A DNA stretch of 64,000 nt from an uncultured Desulfomonile sp. Lineage in GTDB: Bacteria > Desulfobacterota > Desulfomonilia > Desulfomonilales > Desulfomonilaceae. A program made the position numbers and the translations under genes. Of this stretch, positions 1-8,891 are shown in pieces. The stretch covers positions 124,001 to 188,000 of the forward strand of contig CAJBEZ010000036.1 of NCBI GenBank assembly GCA_903952205.1, read 5' to 3'. The number at the start of each line of letters is the position of its first letter. The first letter of the stretch is position 1. Under the pieces are notes generated by a model. That model was given only the letters and a program-made list of their open reading frames with translations. It was not told where the DNA came from and made no database searches.

Positions 1-1
1 C

Positions 2-817
2 GATGAATCCAAACTAAAACCCCTGGTTGACGATCTCAAAAGCCGCAAGTTCAGTGGCGGATCTAACAAATTCCCCGTTGGCGGGACAGGGGCGGGCGTC
101 ACCAACATAGTTCACACTCAGGGCTGGGCTCATTGCCACACCCCGGCGATTGACGCTTCTGGAGTGGTCAAGGCCGTCATGGACGCAATTTATGATGAAT
201 TCGACCACATGAAACTACCGGCCCCAGTTCGCGTATCTCTTGCATGCTGCCTCAACATGTGCGGCGCAGTTCATTGCTCTGACATCGCCATTCTTGGTAT
301 TCATCGCAAGCCACCTATGGTGGATGGTGAGTGGATCGATAAACTCTGCGAATTGCCACTTGCGATAGCAGCGTGCCCGACAGGGGCTATTAAGCCGGCT
401 AAAACGGCAGATGGAAAGAAAAGCCTTGAAGTCAAAGCTGAAAGGTGTATGTTCTGCGGCAACTGCTACACCATGTGCGCAGCAATGCCTCTGGCGGACG
501 AAGTAGGAAGTGGAATAGCCATTCTGGTCGGCGGAAAGTTGTCGAATAGAATCAGCAAGCCCAAGTTCTCGAAGGTCGTTATTCCGTTTATACCCAACGA
601 ACCACCTAGATGGCCATCAACCGTCGCAGCGGTCAAGAATATTATTGACGTTTACTCCAAAGACGCCCATAAATATGAGCGGCTTGGGGACTGGGCGGAG
701 AGAATTGGCTGGGAAAGATTCTTTGAGAAAACCAATATTCCGTTTACTCATCATCTAATTGATGATTACCGTTTTGCATACACAACATGGCGGCAATCGA
801 CTCAGTTTAAGTTTTAA
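2..817 (+). CDS. dsrB: Dissimilatory sulfite reductase beta subunit, 5' end missing
   Basis: With DsrA this forms the siroheme enzyme that reduces sulfite, with DsrC as co-substrate, in the cytoplasm. The reading frame is open from base 2, and 271 residues are visible of a family length near 380, so about the first 110 residues lie outside the window. The siroheme-[4Fe-4S] ligands are visible as HCH in GWAHCHTPA and the CCLNMC motif 37 residues later. A ferredoxin-type cluster motif [11 protein letters not shown] follows. The residue after that motif is Ala where Pro is usual (CAAMPLAD). An internal GTG at 164 is not the start. dsrD follows after 20 bases, and dsrA is expected just upstream. 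Identification is secure. Confidence 0.97.
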   Translation, partial: DESKLKPLVDDLKSRKFSGGSNKFPVGGTGAGVTNIVHTQGWAHCHTPAIDASGVVKAVMDAIYDEFDHMKLPAPVRVSLACCLNMCGAVHCSDIAILGIHRKPPMVDGEWIDKLCELPLAIAACPTGAIKPAKTADGKKSLEVKAERCMFCGNCYTMCAAMPLADEVGSGIAILVGGKLSNRISKPKFSKVVIPFIPNEPPRWPSTVAAVKNIIDVYSKDAHKYERLGDWAERIGWERFFEKTNIPFTHHLIDDYRFAYTTWRQSTQFKF

Positions 818-837
818 TCGGTGGAAAGGAGCTTTCC

Positions 838-1074
838 ATGACCGAGGAAGAAGCAAAAAAAATTATCCTTGAAGCGCTGCAAGGCAAATCAGCGGCTAAA
901 TCCAAGTTTTATCTCAAGGATTTTTACGCTATGATCCCTGACATGAAGGCTAGGGAAGTAAAAAACATTGTTAACCGGATGGTTTCCGAGGGTACACTGG
1001 AATATTGGTCCAGCGGGAGCACCACGCTGATCGGTCTGAAAGGTATGGGTAAACAGCATTCAGAGGAAGATTAA
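838..1074 (+). CDS. dsrD: DsrD, small activator of dissimilatory sulfite reductase
   Basis: A 78-residue cytoplasmic protein with the winged-helix fold known for DsrD. In the family it has been shown to stimulate sulfite reduction by DsrAB allosterically rather than to bind DNA. The length is typical. A strong Shine-Dalgarno (AAAGGAG) sits a few bases before the ATG. The charged N-terminus (TEEEAKK) and the central segment YAMIPDMKAREVKNIVNRM match the expected helices. It lies 20 bases after dsrB and is surely co-transcribed with it. Its presence argues for sulfate or sulfite reduction, because DsrD is generally absent from oxidative-type dsr clusters. Confidence 0.95.
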   Translation: MTEEEAKKIILEALQGKSAAKSKFYLKDFYAMIPDMKAREVKNIVNRMVSEGTLEYWSSGSTTLIGLKGMGKQHSEED

Positions 1075-1126
1075 TATTCGACCCTAGTGTTGTTGGACTG
1101 ATCTCAAAAATTAAATAGCCGCAACG

Positions 1127-1159
1127 AAGAGGGAGACCTATATAAAAGGTCTTCCTCTT
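1127..1159. terminator. Bidirectional hairpin between dsrD and the PrmA-like gene
   Basis: A 13-base inverted repeat (AAGAGGGAGACCT against AGGTCTTCCTCTT, one G-U pair) with a 7-base loop lies between two convergent genes and overlaps the stop codon of the minus-strand gene. The T-run after it is weak on both strands, so it may be an imperfect intrinsic terminator. Confidence 0.6.
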
Positions 1160-1838
1160 AATCTTTGTGACCACTATCCTTTTTTCTGAAAACCATTCCG
1201 TTCCACTCGCTCATACGGACAGTATCTTCTAGGTCTGTCTTTTCTCCGGAAAACTCTCTCTGAATTAAATCAACCATTGAGTCAGGTATCCCTGACAGAA
1301 TGAGATAATGTCCCGAGCGAGCAATGAGTTCTGTTTTAAGCCGTCTAAGGACTGGAGCGGCCAAATTTGCCACCACAAGGTCAAATGTGCATTTAACTGC
1401 GTCTAAAGGACCAACGTAAAAATGTGGGCGTCTCTCATGAGCTTCGGGACGAAGAGTATAATTGAGAACGACGTTCCTCTGGGCCAGCCAGATGGCGGCA
1501 GGATCCAGGTCACAAGCTACTATGAAACCACACCCCAAGGCTTCGGCGGCTATGGCAAGCACACCTGTGCCTGTCCCAATATCGAAGAGGGATAGCGGTT
1601 GCCGACTGCCTGCCATTTGATTGATTGTCTTTTCCAGAAGTTCTAGAGCGATCAGTGTAGTCGGATGATCCCCTGACCCAAATGAAGCGCCGGGATCCAC
1701 CACAATATTGAAGCGGTCCGATTCTGTGCGCCAACAATCCCAGTAGGGAACTACCCTCAAAGTGTCCCCTACATCAACAGAAACCAATCCACCAGTCCAC
1801 CATTTGCCCATGGATTTAGGCCTATTTCGCTTTTTCAT
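1158..1838 (-). CDS. PrmA-like class I SAM methyltransferase without the N-terminal domain
   Basis: 226 residues that match the catalytic half of ribosomal protein L11 methyltransferase. The substrate-loop region reads DPGASFGSGDHPTT, the SAM-binding motif I is FDIGTGTGVLAIAA, and VVANLAAPVL corresponds to the family's NILA motif. PrmA is normally about 290 residues with an N-terminal domain that grips L11. Here a stop codon lies three codons before the ATG, so that domain is absent rather than missed. It may still modify L11 or another protein on Lys or N-terminal amines. It lies downstream of rng on the same strand with a 59-base gap, so it may share that transcript. Confidence 0.82.
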   Translation of the reverse strand: MKKRNRPKSMGKWWTGGLVSVDVGDTLRVVPYWDCWRTESDRFNIVVDPGASFGSGDHPTTLIALELLEKTINQMAGSRQPLSLFDIGTGTGVLAIAAEALGCGFIVACDLDPAAIWLAQRNVVLNYTLRPEAHERRPHFYVGPLDAVKCTFDLVVANLAAPVLRRLKTELIARSGHYLILSGIPDSMVDLIQREFSGEKTDLEDTVRMSEWNGMVFRKKDSGHKD

Positions 1839-1897
1839 CAGACGTTACCTATCCATTTGAATGAAATCCATGAACAAAATTGGAACCACAGACTCAA

Positions 1898-3433
1898 CTA
1901 TGGGTTGGAAATCTCATATTGCTCCTGGTGCAAATTCTGGTCCGGATTCAGCTCTATGGTTATCCTGTGCTTCTTCTGGATTTCTTCCAGTTTTTCGCTT
2001 TCTTGCTCAAACAGCAATTTCACAACTTCCGGATGGGCTGTCACCTTCAAGCTGGAGGAACATCGTTCTGCAATGTGCCTGGTGATCGCTCTCAAAATTT
2101 CGTAACAAACGGTAGTCTGGGATTTGAGGAAACCTTTCCCTTCGCAGTAAGGGCAATGTTCGCATAGAGTCCGTGTCAAACTTTCTCTCGTTCTTTTCCT
2201 GGTCATCTGAACTAAACCAAGTTCCGAAATCTTTAATATGTTGGTCTTTTGCTTATCTCTCTTCAAAGCCTCCAAGAGCGAGTTAGTGACTTTTTCACGG
2301 TCGGCCGGGCGATCCATGTCAATGAAATCTACTATTATTATACCGCCGATGTTCCTCAAACGAAGCTGATAGGCTATTTCCTTGGCCGCTTCAAGGTTGG
2401 TTTTCAATATCGTTTCCTGGAGGTTTCTTTTTCCAACGAATCGTCCAGTGTTAACATCTATAGCCACAAGAGCTTCCGTGAAATCAATGTTGATGTACCC
2501 ACCCGATTTCAACCAGACTTTTCTTCCTAAGGCCTTGTTCAACTCCATTTCTATACCGAAATGGTCAAAGATCGGCTCCTCACCTTCGTAAAGCTCCAAG
2601 CAGGGTTTAAGAGAAGGCATGAATGTATCCATAAAATCGAGTACTCTCCGGCATGTTTCGGAAGAATCCACCACCAGCCTTGTCACGTTCTCGGTAAAAA
2701 GGTCTCGGACGCCTCTGAGGCAAAGGTCCAGGTCCTCATATATCAGGGACGGGGCCGGAGCCTTTTTTTCTCTTTCCATAATCCTCTGCCAGGTACCCTC
2801 GAGAAAACTAAGATCAGCTCTCAACTTGTCTTCGTTCTCATGTTCACTCACGGTTCTGACTATTAGTCCGCATACAGGCGGTTTTATATTCAGAATAATA
2901 TCTTTGAGCCTTTGTCTTTCAATCTCATTCTCTATCCGGCGTGAAATTCCCACATGGTCAACTGTTGGCATGAACACCAGATGCCTACCTGGAATCGATA
3001 TGTGCGAGGTAACTCTTGCTCCTTTACTCCCAAGAGGTTCCTTAGAGATTTGAACCAGTATGTCTTCTCCCTCGTTGATGAGTTCCTCTATCGGTGTAGT
3101 GAATTCGATCCCTTCTGAGATCCCCGACTGTAATGAGAGTTCCTCCTGTTTTTCGGAATCATCTTCGCCTTCTTCGTGGACTACCAAGTTCAGATGATCC
3201 TGAGGGTGATGGTGAACATCTCCAACATACAAGAAAGCTGCTCTGGGCAATCCGATATCGACAAAAGCGGCTTGCATGCCAGGCAGCACTTTTATGACCC
3301 TCCCCTTGTAAATGTTCCCAACTATGCCCCTTTCTCCCCTTCGTTCGAGATGAATTTCCGCAACCTGACCGTCTTCGAGAAGCGCCAGACGAGTCTCCCG
3401 ATCATTAATGTTCATAATTATTTCGTTCCCCAT
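1898..3433 (-). CDS. rng: Ribonuclease G
   Basis: 511 residues of the RNase E/G endonuclease family, which trims the 16S rRNA 5' end and decays mRNA in the cytoplasm. An S1-type RNA-binding segment (GIVGNIYKGRV) lies near the N-terminus. The metal-binding aspartates are seen in VAIDVNTGRFVG and IIIVDFIDMDRP. The Zn-link cysteines are in CEHCPYCEGKG. There is no long C-terminal scaffold, so it is G-type rather than E-type. I chose the ATG at 3433 because AAGGGA precedes it at good spacing; a GTG at 3448 is the alternative. It starts 25 bases after the radical-SAM/DUF2344 gene, a pairing common in this group. Confidence 0.93.
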   Translation of the reverse strand: MGNEIIMNINDRETRLALLEDGQVAEIHLERRGERGIVGNIYKGRVIKVLPGMQAAFVDIGLPRAAFLYVGDVHHHPQDHLNLVVHEEGEDDSEKQEELSLQSGISEGIEFTTPIEELINEGEDILVQISKEPLGSKGARVTSHISIPGRHLVFMPTVDHVGISRRIENEIERQRLKDIILNIKPPVCGLIVRTVSEHENEDKLRADLSFLEGTWQRIMEREKKAPAPSLIYEDLDLCLRGVRDLFTENVTRLVVDSSETCRRVLDFMDTFMPSLKPCLELYEGEEPIFDHFGIEMELNKALGRKVWLKSGGYINIDFTEALVAIDVNTGRFVGKRNLQETILKTNLEAAKEIAYQLRLRNIGGIIIVDFIDMDRPADREKVTNSLLEALKRDKQKTNILKISELGLVQMTRKRTRESLTRTLCEHCPYCEGKGFLKSQTTVCYEILRAITRHIAERCSSSLKVTAHPEVVKLLFEQESEKLEEIQKKHRITIELNPDQNLHQEQYEISNP

Positions 3434-3458
3434 GACGGTTCCCTTCACCTAAAATGGA

Positions 3459-5933
3459 TCACGATTCAAATTCGACCATTATTTTTGTAATATCCAGTCG
3501 TTTCGTTTCTTCATCCGTCAAGCCTAGAATAGATCTGACAGCTTCGTACGGATTAACCGAACCAGACGGGGTCATTTTAATCCTCATAGTTAGAGTTTGG
3601 TCTGAGAGAAAAATTGCAGGAATGTAGCTTTTGAGATCTCTGGTTTTTCTTTTTCTTTCAGAACCGAACGATATTATGAAGCTTTCATTCTGGAAGAATT
3701 GATCTAGTCTATCCTTTATAACATTCCCATCGAATTTGCTGGTTAGGACTATTTCATAAGAAACCGTCTGAATCTTAGCAGACACTGAAGTCTCATTCAA
3801 TGAAGTTTCAATGATTTGCAGAGGCTTCAGACCGTGAGGTAACGCGTTTTGAAGCAATTCTAATATTTGTTGCGCCGTAATGTCGGGTTCCTTCAAGTCA
3901 AAATCTACATACTCCGCAAAACTCTGAACACCCAAAGCTATTGGTGGGGAAAATCTTAATCTTGGATGAGGATGGAACCCATGCGAAAAATCCAGGCTCA
4001 TTTCAGCCCTGCGAAAAGCTCTTTCAAAACATCGCACAACATCCTGATGTCCCAACAATCTCAATGAACCAAGCTTTGAGTATTTTAATCTAAATCTCCT
4101 TATGTTTGACTCCGGCCCCTGGTCTTTAATTTGGTCGGTTTCAACGCCTGTTCCGCCCAAACAAGTCTTTTGAATAATGGGGGCAACTTTTTCGAAGTCA
4201 CATACTCCACAACCGCAACATTCCCCCAAACGACAGTCGACGGTTAACTCTTGCTCCAGGGCCTTGCGCAACTCACTAGCCAGATATTCTTTAGATACCC
4301 CAGAATGTATGAATTCCCAGGGGAGTGCGCTATCTACCTGTCGCTCCTCCAGATATTTCGTCGGATCAATTCCCGATTGATCGAATGATTCTATCCAAGA
4401 CTGCAAGTTCAATTGTTCATCCCATCCGTCAAACCTAGCCCCTTTCAAGAAGGCCGTCTCTATAACTTTAGAAAGATTTGCGTCTCCTCGAGCAAAGACG
4501 CCTTCAAGAAAACTTAAATTGGGATTGTGGAACTTTAGGGATATGGACTTCTTGCCGACGAGATTTCGGATGATGGACTGTCGTCTCATAGTCTCTTCCC
4601 GTGATATCTGACCGGCCCACTGGAAAGGAGTGTGAGCTTTTGGAACAAAAGTGGAGACCGAGGCCTTTATTTTTCCGACTCTTCCCCATCGTGCGGCCTT
4701 AAAAATTAGATCAGTGACGCCCTGCAGGTCTTCATCAGTCTCAGTGGGCAACCCTATCATAAAATACAGCTTGACTGATTTCCATCCCTCCCTGAATGCC
4801 GAGATAACGGCATTTTTCAAATCCTCCTCAGAGTTCCCCTTGTTTATTACGTTTCTAAGTCGTTGTGTTCCCGCCTCCGGGGCAAGAGTGAAACCAGTCT
4901 TTCTGACTTTCTTGATCTCCGCTGCTATTTCAGAATCAAACGTGTCGGTTCGTAAGGATGGAAGAGAAATTGCTATTTTTTTACCGCTAAATTCTCTATT
5001 AAATTCTCTGATTAGATTTCCTATTGCAGAATAATCTCCTGACGACAGTGATAACAAACCAATTTCGTCCCAACCGGTGCATGATAATAGTCTTTGCGCA
5101 ATGTTTAAAAGATTATCAGTCTTGCGCTCTCTGACTGGTCGATAAATCATCCCGGCCTGGCAAAAGCGACATCCTCTGGTACAACCCCTGGCTATCTCCA
5201 GACCAACCCTGTCGTGCGTTATTTCACAAAAAGGCACCACCAGACTCTGAGGAAAAGTTGCTCCGTCAAGGTTTGACACAATCCTCCTGGCTACTATTTC
5301 ATCAGGCTGACGAAGACTAGGAACATATACCCCGGGCACGTCTTTAAGTTCTCTCAAGAGGCTAGACCGATCACCACCATGGGTTTTCGAAAGCCTACAA
5401 ATGTCGGCTATCTCCAAGATAGCCTCTTCTCCCTCACCAATAAGGAACGCGTCAAAGAAATCCGACAGTGGCAATGGATTGAAACAAACAGGGCCACCTC
5501 CAAGAATTATAGGATCGTCACTCCCTCTGTCCCGAGACCTTAGTGGTATTCCTGCAAGATCAAGCATTTGCAGTACAGTAGTAGAGCAGAGTTCATATTG
5601 CAGAGAAAAACCTAAAATGTCCGTTCTTCTGACTTCATGCCTGGTTTCCAATGTTAGTAATGGAATGCCCCGGCTTCTCATCTGCCTTTCCATGTCGGGC
5701 CAGGGAGCAAAGACACGCTCAGCCTGTATCTCTTCCCTTGAATTCAGAATGTGATAGAGTATTTTGAGTCCAAGATGCGACATTCCGACCTCATAAACGT
5801 CTGGAAAAGCTAGGGCCACCCTAAGTTTAATTTGATCTGGATTTTTTATAACCGAGTTGATCTCTCCCCCGATATAACGCGCTGGCTTGTCTACCATAGC
5901 CAAAACATCCCAATTGATTTCTAAATCAACCAT
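3459..5933 (-). CDS. B12-binding-type radical SAM protein fused to DUF2344 (TIGR03960 + TIGR03936)
   Basis: 824 residues. The first part is a TIGR03960-type radical-SAM protein with an N-terminal B12-binding-like segment and the cluster motif CTRGCRFC. Near residue 580 comes a cysteine-rich linker (CRLGECCGCGVC), and from about residue 620 the DUF2344/TIGR03936 domain begins (RRFRLKYSKLGSLRLLGHQD). These domains occur as neighbouring genes or as a fusion, typically beside RNase G or ribosomal protein genes, which suggests a role in RNA or ribosome modification. The reaction is unknown. AGGG lies before the ATG, and a promoter candidate lies at 5967-5994. It heads the run with rng. Confidence 0.9.
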   Translation of the reverse strand: MVDLEINWDVLAMVDKPARYIGGEINSVIKNPDQIKLRVALAFPDVYEVGMSHLGLKILYHILNSREEIQAERVFAPWPDMERQMRSRGIPLLTLETRHEVRRTDILGFSLQYELCSTTVLQMLDLAGIPLRSRDRGSDDPIILGGGPVCFNPLPLSDFFDAFLIGEGEEAILEIADICRLSKTHGGDRSSLLRELKDVPGVYVPSLRQPDEIVARRIVSNLDGATFPQSLVVPFCEITHDRVGLEIARGCTRGCRFCQAGMIYRPVRERKTDNLLNIAQRLLSCTGWDEIGLLSLSSGDYSAIGNLIREFNREFSGKKIAISLPSLRTDTFDSEIAAEIKKVRKTGFTLAPEAGTQRLRNVINKGNSEEDLKNAVISAFREGWKSVKLYFMIGLPTETDEDLQGVTDLIFKAARWGRVGKIKASVSTFVPKAHTPFQWAGQISREETMRRQSIIRNLVGKKSISLKFHNPNLSFLEGVFARGDANLSKVIETAFLKGARFDGWDEQLNLQSWIESFDQSGIDPTKYLEERQVDSALPWEFIHSGVSKEYLASELRKALEQELTVDCRLGECCGCGVCDFEKVAPIIQKTCLGGTGVETDQIKDQGPESNIRRFRLKYSKLGSLRLLGHQDVVRCFERAFRRAEMSLDFSHGFHPHPRLRFSPPIALGVQSFAEYVDFDLKEPDITAQQILELLQNALPHGLKPLQIIETSLNETSVSAKIQTVSYEIVLTSKFDGNVIKDRLDQFFQNESFIISFGSERKRKTRDLKSYIPAIFLSDQTLTMRIKMTPSGSVNPYEAVRSILGLTDEETKRLDITKIMVEFES

Positions 5934-5966
5934 TCTACCCTACTTATAATACTGATTTGATTAGTT

Positions 5967-5994
5967 ATAATAGATGTCATAAGTGTGATTACAA
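5967..5994 (-). promoter_or_regulatory. Possible sigma70 promoter for the radical SAM-rng run
   Basis: On the minus strand a -35 TTGTAA and a -10 TATTAT are separated by 16 bases, ending about 34 bases before the start codon at 5933. The match is 4/6 and 5/6. The surroundings are AT-rich, so chance occurrence is possible. Confidence 0.45.
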
Positions 5995-6040
5995 TGCAAT
6001 TTTTGTTACTTTCAGTCGAAAAAATGTTAACATACTAACC

Positions 6041-6307
6041 ATGATAAATAATCTTTCGATACCTACGGTTGCGGGAGTCTCGGTAGCGCTCGCTTCATTC
6101 AGTGTCGCCATGTTTGGTCTCGTGTCTCAGGACTTCACTTGGCAAGGTTACCAAATTTTTTGGCTTTCGCTCATTTTGGGACCAACAGCGATGGTATCAA
6201 GCATGTTTGGTTACGCGGCTTGGTGGTTGAGCAAATTCTTGGCGACTCTTTTGTCAAATCAAGACACTGCCGGTTCGGACAAAACGAACCGGGACTCAAA
6301 TAATTGA
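6041..6307 (+). CDS. Small membrane protein, function unknown
   Basis: An 88-residue protein with two predicted membrane segments (about residues 8-28, VAGVSVALASFSVAMFGLV, and 35-60, ending in a Trp pair) and a short polar, Lys/Asp-rich tail. I do not recognise a family. The frame is open from 5957, but the residues before ATG 6041 look non-coding. No clear Shine-Dalgarno is seen, so the start and even the gene are less certain than its neighbours. It lies divergent from the radical-SAM gene and 77 bases before the acyl-CoA synthetase gene. Confidence 0.5.
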   Translation: MINNLSIPTVAGVSVALASFSVAMFGLVSQDFTWQGYQIFWLSLILGPTAMVSSMFGYAAWWLSKFLATLLSNQDTAGSDKTNRDSNN

Positions 6308-6384
6308 AAACTGATTGGAGCCGATGGCCCCAATAATCAATGTAACAGAACCTGAATGAAGTTGATTTTCTTTAGGAGCAATTG

Positions 6385-7836
6385 ATGAAAGATTTTGAAG
6401 ACAACCCCTTATACAAAATAATGCATCCGAAAAGTATCGCATTTTGGGGGGCTTCTAACAATTCTATGTCGATGGGAAGTATTCAGTTAGCGAATTTGTT
6501 GTCCATGGGTTTTGAAGGGGAGGTTTATCCGATTCATCCGAGGGATAAAGAAATTAATGGCCTTAAAGCTTATTCAAAGATCAGCGATGTTCCCAAGAAA
6601 ATAGACCTGGCAATACTTATTTTACCCACAGGAGTCGTGCCTGGTGTTCTGGAAGAATGTGGTTTGTCGGGAATAGACAGGGCTATCATTGTTTCGGCCG
6701 GTTTTTCCGAAAAAGAAGGAGGGGAAGGAAAACTACTTCAGAAGGAATTAGTGGACATAGCGAAAAGATATCGAATGACATTTGTAGGACCAAATTGCAT
6801 AGGGGTAATAAATCCATCTTTCAAACTCAACACCACTTTCTTTCCCTATGACGCCAGACCGGGCTTCATAGGGATGGCATCTGAAAGTGGGAGCTTCATC
6901 ACACAAATGTTCGTACACCTTGCGAAGTTCAATTTGGGATTCAGCCAGGGTTTAAGCTTGGGAAACGAAGCCATGGTTGACTTGGCGGACTGCTTAGAAT
7001 ATTTGGCCCACTGTCCAATCACCAAGGTTATTGCGCTTTACATAGAGGGCATAAGAAAAGGGAGGCGTTTCGTTGAGGTTGCCAGGAGAGTATCCAAAAT
7101 AAAGCCCATAGTGGCTTTCTATGTAGGTGGATCTGAGGCAGGGGGACGCGCAGGGCTTTCTCACACTGGAGCTATGGCAGGTCCGGACCGACTGTATGAA
7201 GGGATCTTTCGGCAGTGTGGGATAATGAGAGCGCGCTCTATCGAGGAACTTTTCGATTTTTGTTATGTGCTTGGGAGTCAACCATTGCCAAAAGGAAACA
7301 GGCTCGGGATACTCACTCATTCCGGGGGGCCTGGGGCAGCAGCAGCCGACAGCGCTGAAAGATCAGGCCTGGAGTTGGCGGAATTGACTCCTTTGACGGC
7401 CAAAGCCCTGGCCCCCATGGTTCCAAATACAGCCAGCATCAAGAATCCTGTGGATCTAACTTTTGCAAAAAATTATAGTGACTACATGGCAGCTCTGCCT
7501 AAGATACTACTTAAAGATGAAAACATTGATTTGCTTTTCATGTACTGCCTTATGCCCCATCACCGAGTTATGTCCGTAATTCTTGGGTCCGGAACGGACC
7601 TCATTCAAGCCACGCAGTTTGCGGAAGAATTTATTAAGAACCAGAGCGCGGTTACATCGTTGCTGGCGTCAGAGTCTGGGAAACCAGTGGTGGGTGGTTC
7701 CTTTTGCGACCGAACAGAATTATTCGTCCGCGAATTGCAAGACCATGGGATGCCTGTGCTGCCAAGTCCAGAGAGGGCGGTATCAGCACTGGGAGCTCTT
7801 TACAGGTATTCGAGATGGCTCCGGATTTTTTCGTGA
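6385..7836 (+). CDS. Acyl-CoA synthetase (NDP-forming), alpha-subunit type
   Basis: 483 residues with the arrangement of the alpha subunit of ADP-forming acetate-CoA ligase. A CoA-binding Rossmann domain (SIAFWGASNN) is followed by two succinyl-CoA ligase domains. The catalytic phospho-histidine is in LSHTGAMAGPD, and a loop SGGPGAAAAD follows. The family interconverts an acyl-CoA, ADP and phosphate with the acid, CoA and ATP, usually to conserve energy from thioesters. The ATP-grasp beta subunit it would need is not in this window. AGGAG precedes the ATG at 6385, which I prefer to the TTG one codon earlier. The substrate is unknown. Confidence 0.85.
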   Translation: MKDFEDNPLYKIMHPKSIAFWGASNNSMSMGSIQLANLLSMGFEGEVYPIHPRDKEINGLKAYSKISDVPKKIDLAILILPTGVVPGVLEECGLSGIDRAIIVSAGFSEKEGGEGKLLQKELVDIAKRYRMTFVGPNCIGVINPSFKLNTTFFPYDARPGFIGMASESGSFITQMFVHLAKFNLGFSQGLSLGNEAMVDLADCLEYLAHCPITKVIALYIEGIRKGRRFVEVARRVSKIKPIVAFYVGGSEAGGRAGLSHTGAMAGPDRLYEGIFRQCGIMRARSIEELFDFCYVLGSQPLPKGNRLGILTHSGGPGAAAADSAERSGLELAELTPLTAKALAPMVPNTASIKNPVDLTFAKNYSDYMAALPKILLKDENIDLLFMYCLMPHHRVMSVILGSGTDLIQATQFAEEFIKNQSAVTSLLASESGKPVVGGSFCDRTELFVRELQDHGMPVLPSPERAVSALGALYRYSRWLRIFS

Positions 7837-7886
7837 TGGATGTGGGAAAATTACCCCGCTAAGAAGAGCGCACATCTGGAAAAAAA

Positions 7887-8891
7887 TCAATCACGGGGTA
7901 GTCCATAACTTTGAGGACATCCATGTACGTGCCATTTCAAGAGTGTGTTTAAAACTGAACTCTTTTGACTTATTTCTTTAATTCGGCCTAGCGTAACCAG
8001 ATTTATCAAGCCATAGGCAATCGTATTAAGACCGAGGTTTAATATAACAACCGATTTAAGGAAATTCCTGGATGCTTTTCCATAGAATTTCTCAAAAAAG
8101 ATGTATCGGGATCGATAGAATTCGATTCGCGCGCCGGCAGGAGCCGATTTCGCGGAACCGCCCTGAAGATGTGTGGCCCTGGCCATGGGTTCGTGCTTTA
8201 CCAACCATCCAGCCAACCTAAGTCTCACGGTAAGGTCTGTTTCTTCAAAAAAGAAAAAATAACTTTCGTCAAATCCTCCTACGTCTTCAAAAGCCTTTCT
8301 TCTTATCAGCATGACAGCGCCGATCACCGTTTCGACATCTATGGGCTCCACCAGATTTTGGTTCTTACCCGGATAGCGCTTCGGAAACATTCGCTTCAAC
8401 AAACTACGATTGGTACATTCTGTCAAAAGCGTAGGTGTAGCCTCATAAGATGTCTGGTTGGTTCCATCATTATTTAGCAATTGGGGAGCTACTATCCCGA
8501 TTCGACCATTTCCCTCTGCCAATTCCAACATTTTTGACACAGAGTCCTTTTCAAGCACCACATCTGTGTTCACTAATAGCAAAAAACCTCCGCGGGTTTT
8601 AGAGGCCCCGAGATTGTTGGCTGCGGCAAAACCGAGATTTTTACCGGCCTCATGCACGTTTACCATCGGAAAAAGAGTCCTGGTCTTTTCAACTGAATCA
8701 TCATTAGACCCATTGTCTACTACAATGACCTCTGGTGGTTGTTTCAAGTCGGAATCAAAAACGCTTGAAAGACAATTGATTAACAGTCCAGAAGTATTTC
8801 TGTTGACAATTATTACTGAAACTTCCGAGTTATTAATATGTTCTGACATAAGTCGTAAAAATTGATCGTAGGTCTCAAGATTTGGCTTCAA
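7887..8891 (-). CDS. Family 2 glycosyltransferase, rhamnosyltransferase-like
   Basis: 334 residues of a GT-A glycosyltransferase that likely adds a sugar to a cell-surface glycan on the cytoplasmic face. The start is SVIIVNRNTSG, followed by VVDNGSNDDS, the metal-binding-type LVNTDVVLE, and the acceptor motif EETDLTVRLRLAGW. The pattern is that of WbbL-type rhamnosyltransferases. The stop codon of moaA (TGA) overlaps a TTG that could start this gene at 8891. An ATG at 8849, nearer the conserved N-terminus, is an equally reasonable start, and neither has a clear Shine-Dalgarno. It ends 50 bases from the convergent acyl-CoA synthetase gene. Sugar specificity cannot be read. Confidence 0.88.
   Translation of the reverse strand: MKPNLETYDQFLRLMSEHINNSEVSVIIVNRNTSGLLINCLSSVFDSDLKQPPEVIVVDNGSNDDSVEKTRTLFPMVNVHEAGKNLGFAAANNLGASKTRGGFLLLVNTDVVLEKDSVSKMLELAEGNGRIGIVAPQLLNNDGTNQTSYEATPTLLTECTNRSLLKRMFPKRYPGKNQNLVEPIDVETVIGAVMLIRRKAFEDVGGFDESYFFFFEETDLTVRLRLAGWLVKHEPMARATHLQGGSAKSAPAGARIEFYRSRYIFFEKFYGKASRNFLKSVVILNLGLNTIAYGLINLVTLGRIKEISQKSSVLNTLLKWHVHGCPQSYGLPRD

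Noticed and set aside
971-1174. 67-codon minus frame over dsrD
   Set aside because: It is a shadow of dsrD and crosses the terminator.
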